Source: an uncultured Paracoccaceae bacterium
Lineage (GTDB): Bacteria; Pseudomonadota; Alphaproteobacteria; Rhodobacterales; Rhodobacteraceae
Direction: 5' to 3'
Assembly: GCA_937927675.1 (NCBI GenBank)
Contig: CALBSG010000158.1
Location: 35,327 to 99,326, forward strand
Length of the DNA: 64,000 nt
The position numbers and the translations under genes were made by a program. The notes under the pieces were generated by a model, which saw nothing but the letters and a program-made list of their open reading frames with translations, was not told the origin of the DNA and did no database searches. Shown in pieces: positions 25,897 through 35,201 of this stretch; position 1 is the first letter of the stretch; every line of letters begins with the position of its first letter.

Positions 25897-26619
25897 ATGC
25901 CTGTCACGGTGAACTGTGACATGGGCGAAAGCTATGGGCTTTGGCGCATGGGAGACGATGCGGGGCTGATGCCCTTCATCCATATCGCCAACGTGGCGTG
26001 CGGCTTTCATGCCAGCGATTTTGACCATATGCGCGCCACGGTGCGGTTGGCCAAGACGCATGGGGTCAAGGTTGGCGCCCATCCCAGCCTGCCCGACCTG
26101 CAGGGTTTTGGCCGGCGCGAAATGAAGATGGGCCGCGAGGAAATGGCCAATTGCCTGATCTACCAGATCGGTGCGCTCTGCGGGTTCCTGCGGGCCGAGG
26201 GGATGGAGTTGAATCACATCAAGCCGCACGGCAGCCTTTACGGCATGGCCGCCCGGCAGGAAGACATCGCGCAGGCGGTTTGCGACGCGGCTGATGTCTT
26301 CAAGGTGCCGCTTCTGGGCATGACTGGTACGCTGCACGAAACAGTCTATCCCGCGCGGGGCCACGGTTTCGTGGCGGAGTTTTATGCCGATCTCGAGTAT
26401 CGTCCCGACGGAAGCCTGATCGTCACCCGTGAGCATGACGCCAAAGATCCGGCCCTGATGGCCGAGCGTTGTGTGCGGGCGATCACGGAAGGCAAAGGCA
26501 CGGCCACGAATGGCGCAGACATTCCGGTGCGTTGCGACAGTATCTGTATTCACTCTGACACACCGAACGCCATCGACATCGCCCGCGCGGTGCGCGCCGC
26601 CGTTCAACCCTATACCTGA
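25897..26619 (+). CDS. pxpA: 5-oxoprolinase-type subunit A (LamB/YcsF family)
   Basis: 240 residues from the ATG behind AGGGGGG. The family signatures are clear: VNCDMGESYG at the start, IANVACGFHASDFDHM, KVGAHPSLPDLQGFGRREM, and HIKPHGSLYG. In E. coli PxpA works with PxpB and PxpC to hydrolyse 5-oxoproline with ATP; relatives act on other lactams. Here the gene leads an operon that also holds a biotin carrier and biotin carboxylase, so the substrate or mechanism may differ from the E. coli enzyme. Confidence 0.9.
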   Translation: MPVTVNCDMGESYGLWRMGDDAGLMPFIHIANVACGFHASDFDHMRATVRLAKTHGVKVGAHPSLPDLQGFGRREMKMGREEMANCLIYQIGALCGFLRAEGMELNHIKPHGSLYGMAARQEDIAQAVCDAADVFKVPLLGMTGTLHETVYPARGHGFVAEFYADLEYRPDGSLIVTREHDAKDPALMAERCVRAITEGKGTATNGADIPVRCDSICIHSDTPNAIDIARAVRAAVQPYT

Positions 26620-26628
26620 GAGGTTCCC

Positions 26629-26862
26629 ATGGCCCTGATCCACTCGCCGCTTCCCGGCACTTTCTACCGCTCCTCCGCGCCCGATAAGCCGCCCTTCAAG
26701 GCCGATGGCGACGCGGTCGCCGTGGGCGACGTGATCGGCCTGATCGAGGTGATGAAGTCGTTCCACGAGGTGAAGTCCGAGGTTGCTGGGGCAAACATCC
26801 GCTTTGACTGCGACAATGAAGAGCCCGTCATGGCCGGGGCCGCTCTGGCGCAGGTGGACTGA
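26629..26862 (+). CDS. Stand-alone biotin carboxyl carrier protein
   Basis: 77 residues, a single biotinyl/lipoyl domain with the attachment motif EVMKSFHEV; K43 is the expected biotinylated lysine (the usual MKM is MKS here). Hairpin glycines on both sides (VAVGDVIGLIE; VMAGAALAQVD) fit the fold. It lacks the long proline-rich N-terminus of AccB. The stop shares a base with the next gene's start, so it is coupled to the biotin carboxylase. Probably dedicated to the PxpB/PxpC carboxyltransferase pair rather than to fatty acid synthesis. Confidence 0.85.
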   Translation: MALIHSPLPGTFYRSSAPDKPPFKADGDAVAVGDVIGLIEVMKSFHEVKSEVAGANIRFDCDNEEPVMAGAALAQVD

Positions 26863-28238
26863 TGCTGAAGAAACTTCTGGTCGCCAATCGGGGGGAAATT
26901 GCCGTGCGGGTGATCCGCGCGGCGCGGGACCTTGGGATTGCGACCGTCGCCGTCTATTCCGATGCCGACGCCGATAGCCTGCATGTGCAGATCGCCGACG
27001 AGGCCGTGAACATCGGCCCACCTGCCGCCAAGAAAAGCTATCTGAGCGTGGCCAACATCCTGAAGGCTGCGGCGGATACCGGCTGCGACTCCGTGCATCC
27101 GGGTTATGGCTTTCTCGCCGAAAACGCCGATTTCGCCGATGCCTGTGCCGCCGCCGGGCTGGCCTTTGTCGGCCCCTCGGGCGATGCCATCCGTACCATG
27201 GGCGACAAGGTGGCGGCGCGGTCGGCCGCCCATGCTGCCGGCGTGCCGGTGGTTCCCGGTTCCATGGGCCGGGTGGCTGATATCGACGCAGCCCGCCAAA
27301 TCCTGATCGACACCGGATTTCCCGTGATGATCAAGGCCGCCGCTGGCGGGGGGGGGCGGGGGATCCGGATCGCCAATGACCTGGCCGAATTCGAAGCGGC
27401 CTTCCCGCAAGCCGCGACCGAGGCGCTGGCCGCCTTTGGCGACGGTGGGCTTTACATGGAAAAGGTCATCGCCCGCGCCCGCCATATCGAGGTGCAGGTT
27501 CTGGGCGATGGCACAGACGCCGTGCATTGCTTTGAGCGTGAGTGTTCCCTGCAACGCCGTCGTCAGAAGGTCTGGGAGGAGGCACCCTCTCGTGCCCTTT
27601 CCCCCCGCATCCGGGATGAGCTTTGCGCCAGTGCCGTGCGGCTGACCCGCGCGGTGGGCTATTCCGGCGCGGGCACCATCGAATACCTTTATGACGACGC
27701 AGCAGACCGCTTCTACTTCATTGAGATGAACACCCGGATTCAGGTGGAACATCCGGTCACCGAAATGATCACCGGCATCGACCTTGTGGCCGAGATGCTG
27801 CGGATTGCGGGCGGCGAGCCCCTGCGCCTGCGCCAGTCCGACATCGCCCCGCGCGGCCATGCCATCGAAGTGCGCCTGAACGCCGAAGACCCATCGCGTG
27901 ATTTCGCGCCTTTCCCCGGTACCGTTTCCGCCCTCCGGGTGCCGGGCGGGCCGGGGGTGCGGTTCGAGTCGATGCTTTACGCGGGCTACACCGTGCCACC
28001 GTTCTACGACTCGCTCTTGGCCAAACTGGTGGTCCATGCCGAGACGCGCGAGGCGGCGATCACCCGTCTGGTCCGGGCGCTTTCGGAAACCCGCATCGAG
28101 GGCCTTCGCACCACCAAACCGCTGTTTTTGGCGCTGGCCGATGACGATGCGGTCAAGGCCAACGCCGTTCATACCCGCTGGCTGGAAGGCTGGCTGGAAA
28201 CCCATTCCGCCCGGCTGGTGCCGGATCTGGAGCCATAG
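26862..28238 (+). CDS. Biotin carboxylase subunit (AccC-like)
   Basis: 458 residues. It has the three-part biotin carboxylase fold: N-domain (KKLLVANRGEIAVRVIRAARDLG), ATP-grasp domain with glycine-rich loop (KAAAGGGGRGIR, about residue 160) and catalytic segment (FIEMNTRIQVEHPVTEMITGIDLV), and a C-domain. It carboxylates biotin on the carrier encoded just upstream, using ATP and bicarbonate. Its position inside the pxp operon argues for a carboxylase acting on an amide, lactam or related nitrogen compound. Confidence 0.92.
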   Translation: MLKKLLVANRGEIAVRVIRAARDLGIATVAVYSDADADSLHVQIADEAVNIGPPAAKKSYLSVANILKAAADTGCDSVHPGYGFLAENADFADACAAAGLAFVGPSGDAIRTMGDKVAARSAAHAAGVPVVPGSMGRVADIDAARQILIDTGFPVMIKAAAGGGGRGIRIANDLAEFEAAFPQAATEALAAFGDGGLYMEKVIARARHIEVQVLGDGTDAVHCFERECSLQRRRQKVWEEAPSRALSPRIRDELCASAVRLTRAVGYSGAGTIEYLYDDAADRFYFIEMNTRIQVEHPVTEMITGIDLVAEMLRIAGGEPLRLRQSDIAPRGHAIEVRLNAEDPSRDFAPFPGTVSALRVPGGPGVRFESMLYAGYTVPPFYDSLLAKLVVHAETREAAITRLVRALSETRIEGLRTTKPLFLALADDDAVKANAVHTRWLEGWLETHSARLVPDLEP

Positions 28239-28246
28239 GAGGGACC

Positions 28247-29122
28247 ATGTCGATCCGCTTTTCCTTCGGGGGCGACGAGCACATCTTCGCGGAAGTCAGC
28301 GAAGATATGTCGCTTGAGGCCTTCTTTACCTCGCTTTCCATGACCAACGCCGTTCGCGCGGCAGGCATCAAGGGGGTGACCGAGATTTGCCCGGCCAACG
28401 CCAGCTTTCAGATCAAGTTCGACCCCGACCGTATCAAGCCGGGCGATCTTTTGAAGGAACTGCAATCCATGGAAGGGGCGGCGTCGAAATCTGATGCCAC
28501 GCTGAAAACCCGGATCATGGAAATCCCGGTTCTGTACCAAGACCCCTGGACCCACGAAACCCTGATGCGGTTTCGCGAACGCCACCAGAACCCCAACGCG
28601 ACCGATCTCGAATATGCGGCCGAGGTCAATGGCCTTGGCGGGGTGGATGACTTCATCAAGGCCCACTCGTCGCAGCCATGGTTTGTCTCGATGGTGGGCT
28701 TCGTCGCGGGCCTGCCGTTCCTTTACCAGATGGTGGAACGCAAACGCCAATTGCAGGTGCCGAAATACCTGCGTCCCCGCACCGACACGCCGAAACTGAC
28801 CATCGGCCACGGCGGCTGTTTTAGCTGCATCTATTCGGTCCGCGGGGCGGGTGGCTATCAGATGTTCGGCGTCACGCCGATGCCGATCTATGACCCGTCG
28901 CAGAAGGTGAACTACCTGCAAGACGAGATGTGCCTCTTCAAACCCGGCGACATCGTGAAATGGAAGCCCGTCACCCGCGATGAATATGACGCCGCGATCG
29001 AGGCGGTGGAGGAAAACCGCTTTGAGCCGGTGATCCGCGCCGCATCCTTCAGTCTGACGGAATTCAACAAGGATATGGCGGGCACCAACGCCAAGCTGAT
29101 GGAGGCTTTGCATGGCCGTTAA
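28247..29122 (+). CDS. pxpB: 5-oxoprolinase-type subunit B / carboxyltransferase domain 1 (KipI/AHS1)
   Basis: 291 residues with a strong AGGAGGG ribosome site. Family motifs are FVAGLPFLYQM (cyclophilin-like carboxyltransferase core) and the C-terminal VTPMPIYDP. The region between (VPKYLRPRTDTPKLTIGHGG) diverges from typical PxpB, which more often has a PRLxTPRxxVPAGSVxIA sequence. AHS1/AHS2 pairs form the carboxyltransferase half of urea carboxylase, which fits the biotin genes upstream. Confidence 0.85.
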   Translation: MSIRFSFGGDEHIFAEVSEDMSLEAFFTSLSMTNAVRAAGIKGVTEICPANASFQIKFDPDRIKPGDLLKELQSMEGAASKSDATLKTRIMEIPVLYQDPWTHETLMRFRERHQNPNATDLEYAAEVNGLGGVDDFIKAHSSQPWFVSMVGFVAGLPFLYQMVERKRQLQVPKYLRPRTDTPKLTIGHGGCFSCIYSVRGAGGYQMFGVTPMPIYDPSQKVNYLQDEMCLFKPGDIVKWKPVTRDEYDAAIEAVEENRFEPVIRAASFSLTEFNKDMAGTNAKLMEALHGR

Positions 29123-30080
29123 TGTCATCACCCCCGGCCTGTCGACCACCGTGCAAGATCTTGGTCGCCCCGGATATTACCACCTTGGTATCCCGCTTTC
29201 GGGCGGGATGGACCGTTTTGCCCTGCGCGCCGCGAATATGCTCGTGGGCAATGACGAAGGCGCGGCGGTGCTTGAGGCGGTCTTCATGGGGCCGGAGCTG
29301 GAGTTTACCTCGGCGGCCACCGTCGCCATCACCGGCGGCGACTTGCCGCCGAAAGTGAACGGCGACGAACGCCCCACATGGGAGGCATTTCCGGTCAAAG
29401 CTGGTGATCGCCTGTCTTTTGGTTACCTCAAGTCCGGGGCGCGGGCCTATATCGCGATTTCGGGCGGAGTGGATGTGCCGGTAAAGCTTGGCTCTCGGTC
29501 AACCTACACCCTTGGCGCGCTGGGCGGGCATGAGGGACGGGCGTTGAAGGCCGGGGACAGCCTGTCTTTGGGCAAGGGTGCGGGTGGCAAGGGCATCATT
29601 CCGGCCAATCTGCGCCGTCAGCCGGGCAACCCGGCAGAGTTGCGTATGCTGCCGGGCCTGTACTGGCACCGCATCACCGCCGAGGCCGGGCGTCAGTTCT
29701 TTGCTGATACTTGGAAAGTGGCCCCCGAAGCTGACCGCATCGGATACCGCTTCAAAGGCGGCACCGCGCTGGATTTCGTGCCACGCGAACAGCCCTTTGG
29801 TGCGGGGTCGAACCCGTCGAACATCGTAGACGCTTGCTATCCCTATGGCTCCATTCAGGTGCCGGGCGGGACGGAACCCATCGTCTTGCACCGCGATGCG
29901 GTGTCGGGCGGCGGCTATATGATGCTGGGCTGTGTCATCAGCGCCGATATGGATCTGATCGGGCAGTTGCAGCCCCATTCGCCGGCGCGGTTTGTCGAGG
30001 TGACCATGGATCAAGCCTTGGCCGCCCGCGCCGACCGACAGGCCGCACTGGCCCGGCTTCGCGCGCATCTGGGGCGGTAA
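29112..30080 (+). CDS. pxpC: 5-oxoprolinase-type subunit C / carboxyltransferase domain 2 (KipA/AHS2)
   Basis: 322 residues, starting 11 bases inside pxpB with GGAGG just before the ATG. Signatures of the biotin-dependent carboxyltransferase (AHS2) family are VITPGLSTTVQDLGRPGYYHLGIPLSGGMDRFALRAAN (opening motif, given in part), AYIAISGGVDVPVKLGSRSTY, and GGYMMLGCVISADMDLIGQL. With PxpB it forms the carboxyltransferase/hydrolase core of the complex. It is the last gene of the operon before a convergent AraC-type regulator. Confidence 0.88.
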   Translation: MAVNVITPGLSTTVQDLGRPGYYHLGIPLSGGMDRFALRAANMLVGNDEGAAVLEAVFMGPELEFTSAATVAITGGDLPPKVNGDERPTWEAFPVKAGDRLSFGYLKSGARAYIAISGGVDVPVKLGSRSTYTLGALGGHEGRALKAGDSLSLGKGAGGKGIIPANLRRQPGNPAELRMLPGLYWHRITAEAGRQFFADTWKVAPEADRIGYRFKGGTALDFVPREQPFGAGSNPSNIVDACYPYGSIQVPGGTEPIVLHRDAVSGGGYMMLGCVISADMDLIGQLQPHSPARFVEVTMDQALAARADRQAALARLRAHLGR

Positions 30081-30117
30081 GGGGCAAAGGGGGGCAGGGC
30101 AGATGACCGTGTTGCGA

Positions 30118-31062
30118 TCAGCCCCGCCCCCGCGCCTCTTTCGGGGCAACGCCGAACCGCGCCCGGAAGGCACGGGAAAACTGTGCCTGATCGGTAAAGC
30201 CACGGGCATAGGCAATCTCGCCAATGGCGCGGCGTTCGGCGGGGTTCTTCAGGTCTTCCATCGCCGCTTGCAGGCGTGTGTCGCGGATCCACTGGCCCAG
30301 CGTGGTGTTGGTGTCGCGCAACAGCTCATGCAGATAGCGCACCGAAATCCCGCAACCCGCTGCCACTTCCTCCGGCCCAAGATCGGGATCGTCGATATGG
30401 CGGCGCACAAAGCTTTCGATCCGCGCCAGATGCGCCGTGCGCACGGTGGAATTGCCGCTGGTCAGCACCCGTTCATCCGACTGGATGGCCAAGGCCAGCA
30501 AATCCACCAACTGCCGCCCTACGATGCTGCGGGTTTCTTCGGTCATGCTGTCATAGCGCGCGGGGATCAGGTGAACCATGTCGACGAACAGGCCATTCGC
30601 GCCGTTCGTTGCGTCAAACTGCAGGCTGCAGAACCGGTCCGGCGCGCGGATACGGCCCCCCAGCATTTCCTTCGACAGCTTCATCACCCACAGATCCGCC
30701 GGGTCGGAGTGACTGAACTCATAGGGTTCGTGGCTGCGCTCAATAAAAAACGCGCCGGGATTGGCGCGCACTTCCTTGCCCCCTTGGGCAAACCGCAACT
30801 CGGATTTGGCGGGCAGCGTGACCAAAAACTCCTCCGGTCCCGGTTCGCGGAAATGCTTGGGCAAACGGCGATACATCAGCGCATCCGAGGTCAGGCGCGA
30901 CAGCGACACATCGCCAAGGTTCCAACTGGTCAACTCGCCGTCAAAGGCCTCGGGGCGGGCAAAGGTCAGGTCCAGCGGAAAATAGGTGCGCGCGATGGTG
31001 TCATGCCAGTGGCGGCTGCGCCCCGACATATCGACCCCGCGCGTGGTGATCGTGTTTTTCAT
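30118..31062 (-). CDS. AraC-family transcriptional regulator (AraC_binding_2/FeaR-like)
   Basis: 314 residues from the ATG at 31062; the open frame continues upstream to 31338 but has no better start. The N-terminal sensor domain has the pattern of FeaR-like regulators (TFARPEAFDGELTSWNLGDV ... SRLTSDALMYRR). The C-terminal tandem helix-turn-helix is clear (VAAGCGISVRYLHELLRDTN ... IGEIAYARGFTDQAQFSRAFRARFG). It diverges from hyuB across about 250 bases and most likely activates the hyu-ABC transporter operon. Confidence 0.88.
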   Translation of the reverse strand: MKNTITTRGVDMSGRSRHWHDTIARTYFPLDLTFARPEAFDGELTSWNLGDVSLSRLTSDALMYRRLPKHFREPGPEEFLVTLPAKSELRFAQGGKEVRANPGAFFIERSHEPYEFSHSDPADLWVMKLSKEMLGGRIRAPDRFCSLQFDATNGANGLFVDMVHLIPARYDSMTEETRSIVGRQLVDLLALAIQSDERVLTSGNSTVRTAHLARIESFVRRHIDDPDLGPEEVAAGCGISVRYLHELLRDTNTTLGQWIRDTRLQAAMEDLKNPAERRAIGEIAYARGFTDQAQFSRAFRARFGVAPKEARGRG

Positions 31063-31316
31063 TATATGTTTCCCTGTTTCGTTCAGAAGGCCACGGCACA
31101 GGATTCGTGTAAAGCGCCACGTTTGGCTGCGGTGCCCGACTGCACGGAAAGACAAAACGCCATGCGCCAGGCGCAAAGACGTCATGCGTTCGACGCCCTT
31201 ACGGTCGCTGTCACAAAGGCACAACAGATGCCGCGTGACAGGGAGTTTTGGCGATTCGAGCGGGCTTTTTGTCCGAACGTCCCCCTTTTGCGCGGCCCTA
31301 ACCGGAGGGCTTCGTA

Positions 31317-33098
31317 GTGGCGAATACTGCCAAACCAAAGGTCGAGGTTGACCCCATCACCCTATCGGTGGTGCGCGGCATCCTTGAGACCACGCAGCGC
31401 GAAATGACGCTGTCACTTGAAAAGACGGCACGCTCGTCGGTCTTCAACCTTGCACATGACTATTCGACGGCGCTGTTCAACGCGACGCCCGAAATGATCC
31501 TGCAAGGGCAGGATATTCCGATCCACCTCGGGTCGTTGATCCCGGCCATGAAGGTTGTGGCGGGCTATTTCGGGGATGACATCCACGAAGGCGATCTGCT
31601 CATCCACAATGACCCGGCCTGGGGTGGCAGCCATGCGATTGATACCTGCTTTTACAAGCCGGTGTTCTGGAAGGGGCGTCTGAAATACTGGACCGTCTGC
31701 AAAGGCCACCTCACCGATGTCGGCGGCCCGGTGCCTGCGGGCTATAATCCCAACGCCAAGGAAATCTACGCCGAATGTCTGCGTATTCCGCCGGTGAAGG
31801 TGTGGGATCGCGGCCAGCCGCGCAAGGACGTGCTGAACTTCATCCTGACCAACATGCGCGCCCGCCGCGATCAGGAAGGCGATTTCAACGCGCTGATCGG
31901 GGCCTGTCAGGTTGGCGAACGCGCGCTGCTGGCGATGCTGGAGAAGTACGGCGAGGAAACCGTCGATGCCTGCATCGACACCCTGCTCAACATGGCCGAA
32001 CGCCAGATGCGCGCGCTGATCTCCGACGTGCCGGATGGCACCTATGAAGGCAGTGCCATTCTGGAAGATGCCGGCCACGGCTTTGGTGATTTTGAGATCA
32101 AGGCCAAGGTCACGATCAAGGCCGACACCTGCCACATCGAAATCTCGTCCCCGCCGCAGATCCCCTATTTCATCAACAGCTATGAGGGGAACAGCTATTC
32201 CGGCGTCTACCTTGGGCTGATGATGTTCGCCCAACTGCCGCCGCCCTATAACGAAGGGCTTTACCGTTGCGTGTCGGTGAACATGGGGCCGAAAGGCACG
32301 ATCTGCAACGCGGCCGAACCCGCGCCGCACATGAATTGCACCACGACGCCGATGGAAACCCTGACCGACGCCGTGCGGTTGGCCTTTGAAAAGGCGGTTC
32401 CGTCGAAGGTTTCGGCCTCTTGGGGCCATGCCAACGGCTTGAACATTGCCGGTTGGGACAAACGGCATGACGAGGAATATGTGACGATGGTGCTGGCCAC
32501 CATCATCTCGGGCGCCGGGGCCACGCCCAGCCAAGATGGCTGGCACGCCTGTGGGCCGGAGTGCTGCTTTGGCGCGCTGACCTCGGGCGATGTCGAGCTC
32601 TTGGAATACTCTTACCCGATCATCATCCATCGTTATTCGCTGATGACCGATAGTGGCGGCGCGGGCAAATTCCGGGGCGGTTCCGGCACGGCTTGGGAAG
32701 TGGAGCCGCTGAACGACGACATGACCTTCATCACCTTTGGAGAAGGCCGTCGCATCCCGGCTGTGGGCGCAGCAGGGGCTGCCAGCACGATGATCGACAC
32801 CAAGGTTGGCCGTCTGGAACTGGTTGAAGGCGACCGGCAGGAAACCATCCGCGAAAACGTCATCAAAGTCATCAAACCCGGCGACCGCATCACCAACATG
32901 AACCCCGGTGGCGGCGGCTATGGCAACCCGATGGAACGTCCGGTCGAAAAGGTCGTCTGGGACGTGAAGAACGGGCTCGTCTCGCTTGAAGGGGCAAAGG
33001 AGGATTACGGCGTCATCATCAAAGACCCCACCACGCTCGATGTGGACATCGCAGCAACAAATGCCCTGCGCGCCAAACGCGCCGTGGCCGCGAAATAA
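31317..33098 (+). CDS. Hydantoinase B/oxoprolinase family subunit
   Basis: 593 residues from a GTG start seven bases after GGAGGG. HyuB signatures: DPITLSVVRGILETTQREM, HLGSLIPAMKVV, GDLLIHNDPAWGGSHAIDTCF, and C-terminal DSGGAGKFRGGSGTAWEVEPL and NPGGGGYGNP. HyuA/HyuB pairs are ATP-dependent amidohydrolases acting on hydantoins, N-methylhydantoin or 5-oxoproline; acetone carboxylase and acetophenone carboxylase are relatives. The length matches N-methylhydantoinase better than acetone carboxylase, and no gamma subunit is present. Confidence 0.88.
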   Translation: MANTAKPKVEVDPITLSVVRGILETTQREMTLSLEKTARSSVFNLAHDYSTALFNATPEMILQGQDIPIHLGSLIPAMKVVAGYFGDDIHEGDLLIHNDPAWGGSHAIDTCFYKPVFWKGRLKYWTVCKGHLTDVGGPVPAGYNPNAKEIYAECLRIPPVKVWDRGQPRKDVLNFILTNMRARRDQEGDFNALIGACQVGERALLAMLEKYGEETVDACIDTLLNMAERQMRALISDVPDGTYEGSAILEDAGHGFGDFEIKAKVTIKADTCHIEISSPPQIPYFINSYEGNSYSGVYLGLMMFAQLPPPYNEGLYRCVSVNMGPKGTICNAAEPAPHMNCTTTPMETLTDAVRLAFEKAVPSKVSASWGHANGLNIAGWDKRHDEEYVTMVLATIISGAGATPSQDGWHACGPECCFGALTSGDVELLEYSYPIIIHRYSLMTDSGGAGKFRGGSGTAWEVEPLNDDMTFITFGEGRRIPAVGAAGAASTMIDTKVGRLELVEGDRQETIRENVIKVIKPGDRITNMNPGGGGYGNPMERPVEKVVWDVKNGLVSLEGAKEDYGVIIKDPTTLDVDIAATNALRAKRAVAAK

Positions 33099-33110
33099 GG
33101 GGGAATTGAC

Positions 33111-35201
33111 ATGAAATCCGAATATCGTCTGGGCATTGACGCCGGCGGCACCTTTACCGACTTCGTTCTGGCTGACAAATCGGGGAAGGTGCGGCTGTTC
33201 AAGGCGCTTTCCACCCCGCAAGATCCGACGCTTGCCATCAAGAACGGGCTGGCCTTGATCTCTGAGGAGCTGGGCGTTCCGGCCAATCAGATCATCCCGA
33301 ACTGCGATCTGTGCATCAACGGCACGACGGTTGGGCTGAACGCGCTGATCACCCATAAAGGCGCGAAGGCTGGCCTCATCTGCACCGCAGGCCACGAGGA
33401 CAGCCTTGAAATCCGCCTTGGCCACAAGGAAGACGGCTACCGCTATGACCCGGAATATCCGCCTGCCACCATGCTGGTGCCGCGCTATCTACGGCGCGGG
33501 GTACAGGAACGGATCCTGTCGACCGGCGAGGTGCGGACGCCTTTGAACGAGGCCGATGTCCGCGCGGCCTGTGAGATTTTCAAGGCCGAGGGCGTGGAAA
33601 CCGTGGCGATCAGCTTTGTCTGGTCGGTGCTGCATCCCGAACACGAACGCCGCGCAGGCGAGATTGTGCGGGAAATGCTGCCGGGTGTTGTCCTGACCTT
33701 GGGGTCAGAGCTTTACCCGCAGGTCCGCGAATATACCCGCACCTCTACGGCTGTGGTGAACGCCTATCTCGCGCCGATCATGAAGCGCTATGTGACGGCG
33801 GTGGACGCCTATTTCCAATCCTTGGGCGCCAAGCAACCCGTCCGCTATTACCAGTCGAACGGCGGGCTTGCCATCGGGCAGGCCATGACGGATCGGTCGG
33901 TCTATGCCATCAACTCCGGTCCGGCTTCTGCCCCGGCGGCGGGCCAATATGTCTGCGAACCCTTTGGCAAAAAGGATGTCATCACCGTCGACATGGGCGG
34001 CACCTCGTTTGACATCACGCTGACCAAGGACGGCTCCACCAATATCAACAAGAACATCGACTTCCTGCGTTACCGCATTGGCGTGCCGATGATTCAGGTG
34101 GAAACCTTGGGCGCGGGCGGTGGCTCCATCGGGTGGATCGACGAGATGGGCCTGATGCAGATGGGGCCGCAATCGGCGGGCTCTGACCCCGGTCCGGCCT
34201 GCTATGGTCAGGGCGGCAAACTGCCCACCGTGTCGGACGCCAATCTGGTGATGGGCTATCTGAATCCCGATGGTCTGGTTGGTGGCCGCCTGCCGCTGAG
34301 CTATCAAAAGGCCCATGACGCGGTGAAAACCAATCTGGCCGACCCGCTTGGCCTGTCGGTCGAACGCGCCGCTTATGGCATGTTCACCATCGTCAACGCC
34401 AACATGGTGAACGGCATCCGCCGGGTCACCGTGGAACGCGGCTATGACCCGCGCGATTTCGTGCTGGTCGGCGCGGGCGGGGCCACGGCGGCCCATATCA
34501 CCGCGCTGGCCGATGCCATCGGCATCGACACCATCGTGCTGCCAAAGCTTGCCTCGGGCCTTTGCGCCTTTGGTCAGATCATCAGTGACGTCAAATACAA
34601 CTACATGGCCACCGCGCCTTTACGTTTGGAAACCGACGCCGCCTATGCCCGGATTGACGAGCTGTATTCCCAGATCGAGGCGCAGGGCATCGAGCATCTG
34701 AAGACCGATGGGTTCAAGGGCAAGGACATCGTGGTCAAGCGTAGCCTTGATATGCGCTATGTCGGTCAGGTCCATGAATGCACGGTGGAGATCGACAACT
34801 TCAAGGTCGATGCCAAGTCGATTGGCAAGATCATCGACGCCTTCCACAAGCGGCACGAGCAGCTTTACACCTATTCAGAGCCGCATTCGGTGGTCGAGGT
34901 CGTGAACATCGAAAGCACGGTCTATGGCGTGGTGGAAAAGCCTGCCCGCATGAAGATCGGCGCAGGTGCAAGCGCGGACAAGGCCATCAAAGGCTACCGC
35001 GACGCGGTGTTCTCGGCGGACGGCACGCGCGTGAAAACCCCGATCTATGACGGCACGCCCTTGGGCGCAGGGGCCACCATCAAAGGCCCGGCCGTGATCG
35101 AGGAAGTCACCACCACCATCGTCGTCGAACCGGGCTGGACGGCGCGGTTGGACGAGAGCGGTTCGTATCTGATGACCCGCGACAAAAAGGGGACAAAATG
35201 A
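33111..35201 (+). CDS. Hydantoinase A/oxoprolinase family ATPase subunit
   Basis: 696 residues. ASKHA-type ATP-binding motifs are visible: phosphate 1 LGIDAGGTFTDFVLAD, phosphate 2 ITVDMGGTSFDITL, and the hinge GGGSIGWIDEMGLMQMGPQSAGSDPGPACYG (given for its order). The C-terminal Hydant_A part contains RYVGQVHECTVEI and GPAVIEEVTTTIVVEPGW. It supplies ATP hydrolysis to activate the ring amide for opening, with HyuB as partner. It overlaps the first ABC transporter gene (ATGA), so uptake and hydrolysis are co-transcribed. Confidence 0.9.
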   Translation: MKSEYRLGIDAGGTFTDFVLADKSGKVRLFKALSTPQDPTLAIKNGLALISEELGVPANQIIPNCDLCINGTTVGLNALITHKGAKAGLICTAGHEDSLEIRLGHKEDGYRYDPEYPPATMLVPRYLRRGVQERILSTGEVRTPLNEADVRAACEIFKAEGVETVAISFVWSVLHPEHERRAGEIVREMLPGVVLTLGSELYPQVREYTRTSTAVVNAYLAPIMKRYVTAVDAYFQSLGAKQPVRYYQSNGGLAIGQAMTDRSVYAINSGPASAPAAGQYVCEPFGKKDVITVDMGGTSFDITLTKDGSTNINKNIDFLRYRIGVPMIQVETLGAGGGSIGWIDEMGLMQMGPQSAGSDPGPACYGQGGKLPTVSDANLVMGYLNPDGLVGGRLPLSYQKAHDAVKTNLADPLGLSVERAAYGMFTIVNANMVNGIRRVTVERGYDPRDFVLVGAGGATAAHITALADAIGIDTIVLPKLASGLCAFGQIISDVKYNYMATAPLRLETDAAYARIDELYSQIEAQGIEHLKTDGFKGKDIVVKRSLDMRYVGQVHECTVEIDNFKVDAKSIGKIIDAFHKRHEQLYTYSEPHSVVEVVNIESTVYGVVEKPARMKIGAGASADKAIKGYRDAVFSADGTRVKTPIYDGTPLGAGATIKGPAVIEEVTTTIVVEPGWTARLDESGSYLMTRDKKGTK

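Noticed and set aside
31413..33425. A 670-codon open frame antisense to hyuB/hyuA
   Set aside because: It is the mirror of two well-supported genes on the other strand; it is histidine/arginine-rich, has no ribosome site and no domain. The same applies to the long antisense frames over the biotin carboxylase (26664-28205), dmgdh-like (22638-24161) and ffh (53498-55234) genes.
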